A DNA stretch of 16,556 nt from Chloroflexota bacterium. GTDB lineage: Bacteria; Chloroflexota; Anaerolineae; Thermoflexales; Thermoflexaceae. The translations under genes were made by a program, and so were the position numbers. The stretch spans positions 1 to 16,556 of the forward strand of contig JAUQQB010000014.1 of NCBI GenBank assembly GCA_030550075.1, given 5' to 3'. Below the pieces are notes generated by a model that saw only the letters and a list, made by a program, of their open reading frames with translations, did not search any database and was not told the DNA's origin. Below are positions 14,529-16,556 of this stretch, piece by piece (within the stretch, counting starts at the first letter, position 1; each line of letters starts with the position of its first letter).

Positions 14529-15307
14529 CCTACGCGCGGGTTCTGCTTCGGTTCTTCAAGGCCAACCTGATGGCGGCCATGGAATATCGGGCCGATTTCC
14601 TGGCCAACGCCCTGGTGGCGGTGGCCTCCTCCCTCTGGACGCTGGCGGCGCTTCAGGTGTTCTTCATGCATCGCCCCCGGCTGGGCGGCTGGCGCTATGA
14701 GGAGGCTATGATTGTCGCCGGGCTCTTCATCACCTTCGAGGGCGTGATGGCCGCCCTCTTCCGGCCGAACCTGGAGGAGATCCCGGAGGCGGTCCGCCAG
14801 GGGACGCTGGATTTCATTCTGTTGCGCCCCCTGGATAGCCAGTTTCTGGTCTCCTTCCAGCAGATGCAAATCTGGCATCTCACCGACATCATGCTGGGGC
14901 TGGGGGTGGTGGCCTGGGCCTTAAGCCGGCTGGGATGGCCTTCGTTCGATCGCTTTCTCCTGTTCGGGGTGATGCTGCTTTCTGGCCTGGTGATCTTTTA
15001 TTCCCTGTTGATGATCCTGATCACCCTCGCGTTCTGGTTTGTTGAGGTGGGAAACATTATGGAATTAATCTACACTTTTTTCGAGGCCGGGCGTTTCCCC
15101 GTGACGGCCTTCCCCACCTGGGTCCGGATCGTGCTGACCTTCATCGTCCCCATCGCTTTCATCACCACAGTGCCGGCCCAGGCGGTGCTGGGCTGGCTGC
15201 GGCCCGAAGGGATCCTGATCGGCCTCCTCATCGCAGCGGCTCTCTTCACGATCAGCCGATCCTTCTGGCGCTACGCGCTCCGCCATTACACCAGCGCAGG
15301 AGGATAG
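14525..15307 (+). CDS. ABC-2-type transporter permease (ABC2_membrane_6-like)
   Basis: The 260-residue protein has about six membrane helices and resembles the uncharacterised ABC-2 permeases of the COG3694 type. Typical features are RADFLANAL near the N-terminus, IPEAVRQGTLDFILLRPLDSQF around 85-106, and a late FPVTAFPTWVRIVLTFIVPIAF segment. Such proteins normally work with a second permease (COG4587-like) and an ATPase (COG4586-like), usually next door. Neither is present in this window, so partners must be encoded elsewhere or the system is incomplete. The ATG at 14525 overlaps the upstream stop by 4 bases, which decides the start. It converges with the dehydratase gene, leaving 9 bp. Confidence 0.85.
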   Translation: MTYARVLLRFFKANLMAAMEYRADFLANALVAVASSLWTLAALQVFFMHRPRLGGWRYEEAMIVAGLFITFEGVMAALFRPNLEEIPEAVRQGTLDFILLRPLDSQFLVSFQQMQIWHLTDIMLGLGVVAWALSRLGWPSFDRFLLFGVMLLSGLVIFYSLLMILITLAFWFVEVGNIMELIYTFFEAGRFPVTAFPTWVRIVLTFIVPIAFITTVPAQAVLGWLRPEGILIGLLIAAALFTISRSFWRYALRHYTSAGG

Positions 15308-15316
15308 CAGAACAGA

Positions 15317-16279
15317 TCAGCTGAGGAAACGACGCAGCTGTTCCGGGGAAAGGTTCCCCCCGCTCAGGATCAGGGCGATGGTCTTTCCACGGATCTGTTC
15401 CCGCAGCCGGAGGGCGGCGGCCAGCGGAGCGGCCCCCGCCGGCTCCGCCAGCGTCTTCGCCTTCTCCAGATAGATCCGCACCCCTTCCACCAGCTCCTCA
15501 TCGTCGACCAGGATGAAATCGTCCAGCTTCTCCCACATGATCCGCTGGGGCAGCATGAACGGCCGCCTCGTGGCCAGGCCCTCTGCCAGCGTTTCCATCG
15601 GCGCTTCCATCCAGCGTCGATGGCGCCAGGTAAGATACGCGGCGGGCGCGCGGGCGGATTGCACGCCGATCACCCGGATCTGGGGGTTCAGGGTCTTCGC
15701 CACCAGGCATGCCCCCGCTGCGCCACTCCCTCCGCCCACCGGCACAAAGATGATCTCGACCTCTGGCTGCTCTTCCAGGATCTCCAGGGTCTCGGTAGCC
15801 ACCCCGGCGATCAGGTCCGGCTCATCGCCGGAGGAGATGTAACGGAGGCCTTCTTCGGCGGCAGCCTGCTCGCAGTAGGAACGGGCATCATCGAAATCCC
15901 GGCCATGCACGCGGATCTCCGCGCCGTATGCGCGGATCGCTTCTACCTTAACCGGATTGGCGTTTTGAGGCACCACGATGACGGCGCGGATCCCGAAGAG
16001 GGCGGCGGCATAGGCGATGGACTGGCCGTGATTGCCGGTGGAGGCGGTGATGACCCCCCGGGCTCGCTCCTCGGGGGAGAGCCGGGACATGAGATACACG
16101 CCGCCGCGAACTTTGAAAGCGCCGATGGGCTGGAAATTCTCATGCTTCACGTAGACCCGCGCCCCTACCAGCGCATCCAGCGTCGGATAGCGATACAGCG
16201 GGGTGCGTGGAAGGAAACGCTGCACAACCTGCCGGGCGCGCAATACATCGGCGAACGTGGGCAATGGTAACAAGGTCAT
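15317..16279 (-). CDS. PLP-dependent threonine/serine dehydratase (ammonia-lyase)
   Basis: The 320-residue protein is a fold-type II PLP enzyme. The PLP lysine is Lys56 in HENFQPIGAFKVRGG, the substrate loop is STGNHGQ (80-86), the phosphate loop is GGGSG (182-186), and SGGN near residue 306 supports the pyridine ring. There is no C-terminal ACT regulatory domain, so it resembles catabolic or short threonine/serine dehydratases (including EutB-like members) more than the biosynthetic IlvA. The reaction would be threonine to 2-oxobutanoate and ammonia, or the serine equivalent. AAAGGAG lies 6 bases before the ATG at 16279, which argues against the adjacent GTG. No amino-acid operon surrounds it. 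Confidence 0.88.
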   Translation of the reverse strand: MTLLPLPTFADVLRARQVVQRFLPRTPLYRYPTLDALVGARVYVKHENFQPIGAFKVRGGVYLMSRLSPEERARGVITASTGNHGQSIAYAAALFGIRAVIVVPQNANPVKVEAIRAYGAEIRVHGRDFDDARSYCEQAAAEEGLRYISSGDEPDLIAGVATETLEILEEQPEVEIIFVPVGGGSGAAGACLVAKTLNPQIRVIGVQSARAPAAYLTWRHRRWMEAPMETLAEGLATRRPFMLPQRIMWEKLDDFILVDDEELVEGVRIYLEKAKTLAEPAGAAPLAAALRLREQIRGKTIALILSGGNLSPEQLRRFLS

Positions 16280-16379
16280 CACGGTCTCCTTTGCGCGACT
16301 TTCGCAGGCGCTGGCTTCAAACTCGTCCCTGCCCCAGCCATCTGAATCCCAATGCCCAGGCTAAGCATGCAAACCCCAG

Positions 16380-16411
16380 GGTAGGGGGCGAAAAATTTTT
16401 CGCCCCCTACC
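16380..16411. repeat. Perfect 32-bp palindrome upstream of the dehydratase gene
   Basis: GGTAGGGGGCGAAAAA is followed directly by its exact complement, with no loop. It lies about 100 bp upstream of the dehydratase start. The GTAGGGGGCG/CGCCCCCTAC ends match the intergenic palindrome class I associate with Chloroflexota. It could be a mini-element or a protein-binding site. Confidence 0.8.
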
Positions 16412-16556
16412 TTCAGCAGTCCTCCTACTAAAAGCTCCCTGCCCCAATTCTGCAACGAGCCGGATGGGTCCCACCGGGGAGCTAATCCCTGGATGGACGC
16501 AGGTTACGCTGAGGGGGTCCTCCAGCTGCCGCAATCGCCACAAAATGCGAGTCGCC
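16412..16556. other. Right-edge stretch without recognised gene
   Basis: No gene is recognised. AGCTCCC and GGGAGCT form 7-bp arms with about 40 bases between, enclosing an imperfect CCGG-TGGG/CCCA-CCGG palindrome. No known riboswitch motif was matched on either strand. Confidence 0.4.

Noticed and set aside
16412..16540. Possible T-box or riboswitch upstream of the dehydratase gene
   Set aside because: A GGTGGGACC stretch on the minus strand recalls the T-box bulge, but the full consensus, a specifier loop and a terminator are not visible.

Overview
The window is about 16.5 kb of GC-rich bacterial DNA, most likely from a member of the Chloroflexota. Three things point there: a large secreted protein ending in the short LYLPLILR-type tail that I associate with exported proteins of this phylum, short GTAGGGGGCG-type palindromic repeats, and the overall gene style. 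A thermophilic lineage such as Thermoflexia/Anaerolineae is plausible but is inference. No rRNA, CRISPR array or complete insertion sequence is visible.

Layout. (1) 1-2380: the end of a small terminal-inverted-repeat element at the left edge, then a minus-strand 728-residue STAND/NB-ARC-type ATPase with a helical-repeat C-terminus. (2) 2380-2890: an internally deleted IS1-like element whose ORF keeps only the zinc-ribbon N-terminus and the extreme C-terminus of the transposase, followed by a strong plus-strand terminator. (3) 3001-7468, minus: a 1362-residue secreted multidomain protein (LVIVD-type propeller, PKD-like, NBR1-like Ig, DUF1287/NlpC-P60-like cysteine hydrolase, C-terminal beta domain), preceded by a small AlbA_2/Schlafen-type gene broken by a single-base frameshift in a G5 run. 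(4) 7577-7887, minus: a tRNA array Phe-Gly-Cys with a near-consensus promoter and a hairpin terminator. (5) 7965-10741, minus: a niacin salvage operon, pncA (nicotinamidase) - niaR (3H-domain repressor) - niaP (MFS transporter), with a near-consensus promoter and a 22-bp palindrome over the expected transcription start. (6) 10742-11412: about 670 bp without a convincing gene. (7) 11413-13510, minus: a seven-helix-type membrane protein and an NAD-dependent epimerase/dehydratase. (8) 13511-13910: a 400-bp gap holding a complete 89-bp element with perfect 16-bp terminal inverted repeats, related to the one at the left edge. (9) 13911-15307, plus: tRNA-Leu(UAA), a PPOX-type flavin-binding protein and an overlapping ABC-2-type permease. 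(10) 15317-16556: a convergent PLP-dependent threonine/serine dehydratase and an upstream region holding a perfect 32-bp palindrome.

How the genes work together. The clearest functional unit is NAD precursor salvage. NiaP would import niacin, PncA would convert nicotinamide to nicotinate, and NiaR would repress the operon when niacin is abundant. The PPOX gene and the ABC-2 permease are translationally coupled by an ATGA overlap. The rest looks like single genes mixed with small decayed mobile elements. I saw no obviously new multi-gene system. The most unusual single items are the 1362-residue secreted protein, the STAND ATPase without a recognisable effector, and the small repeat elements.
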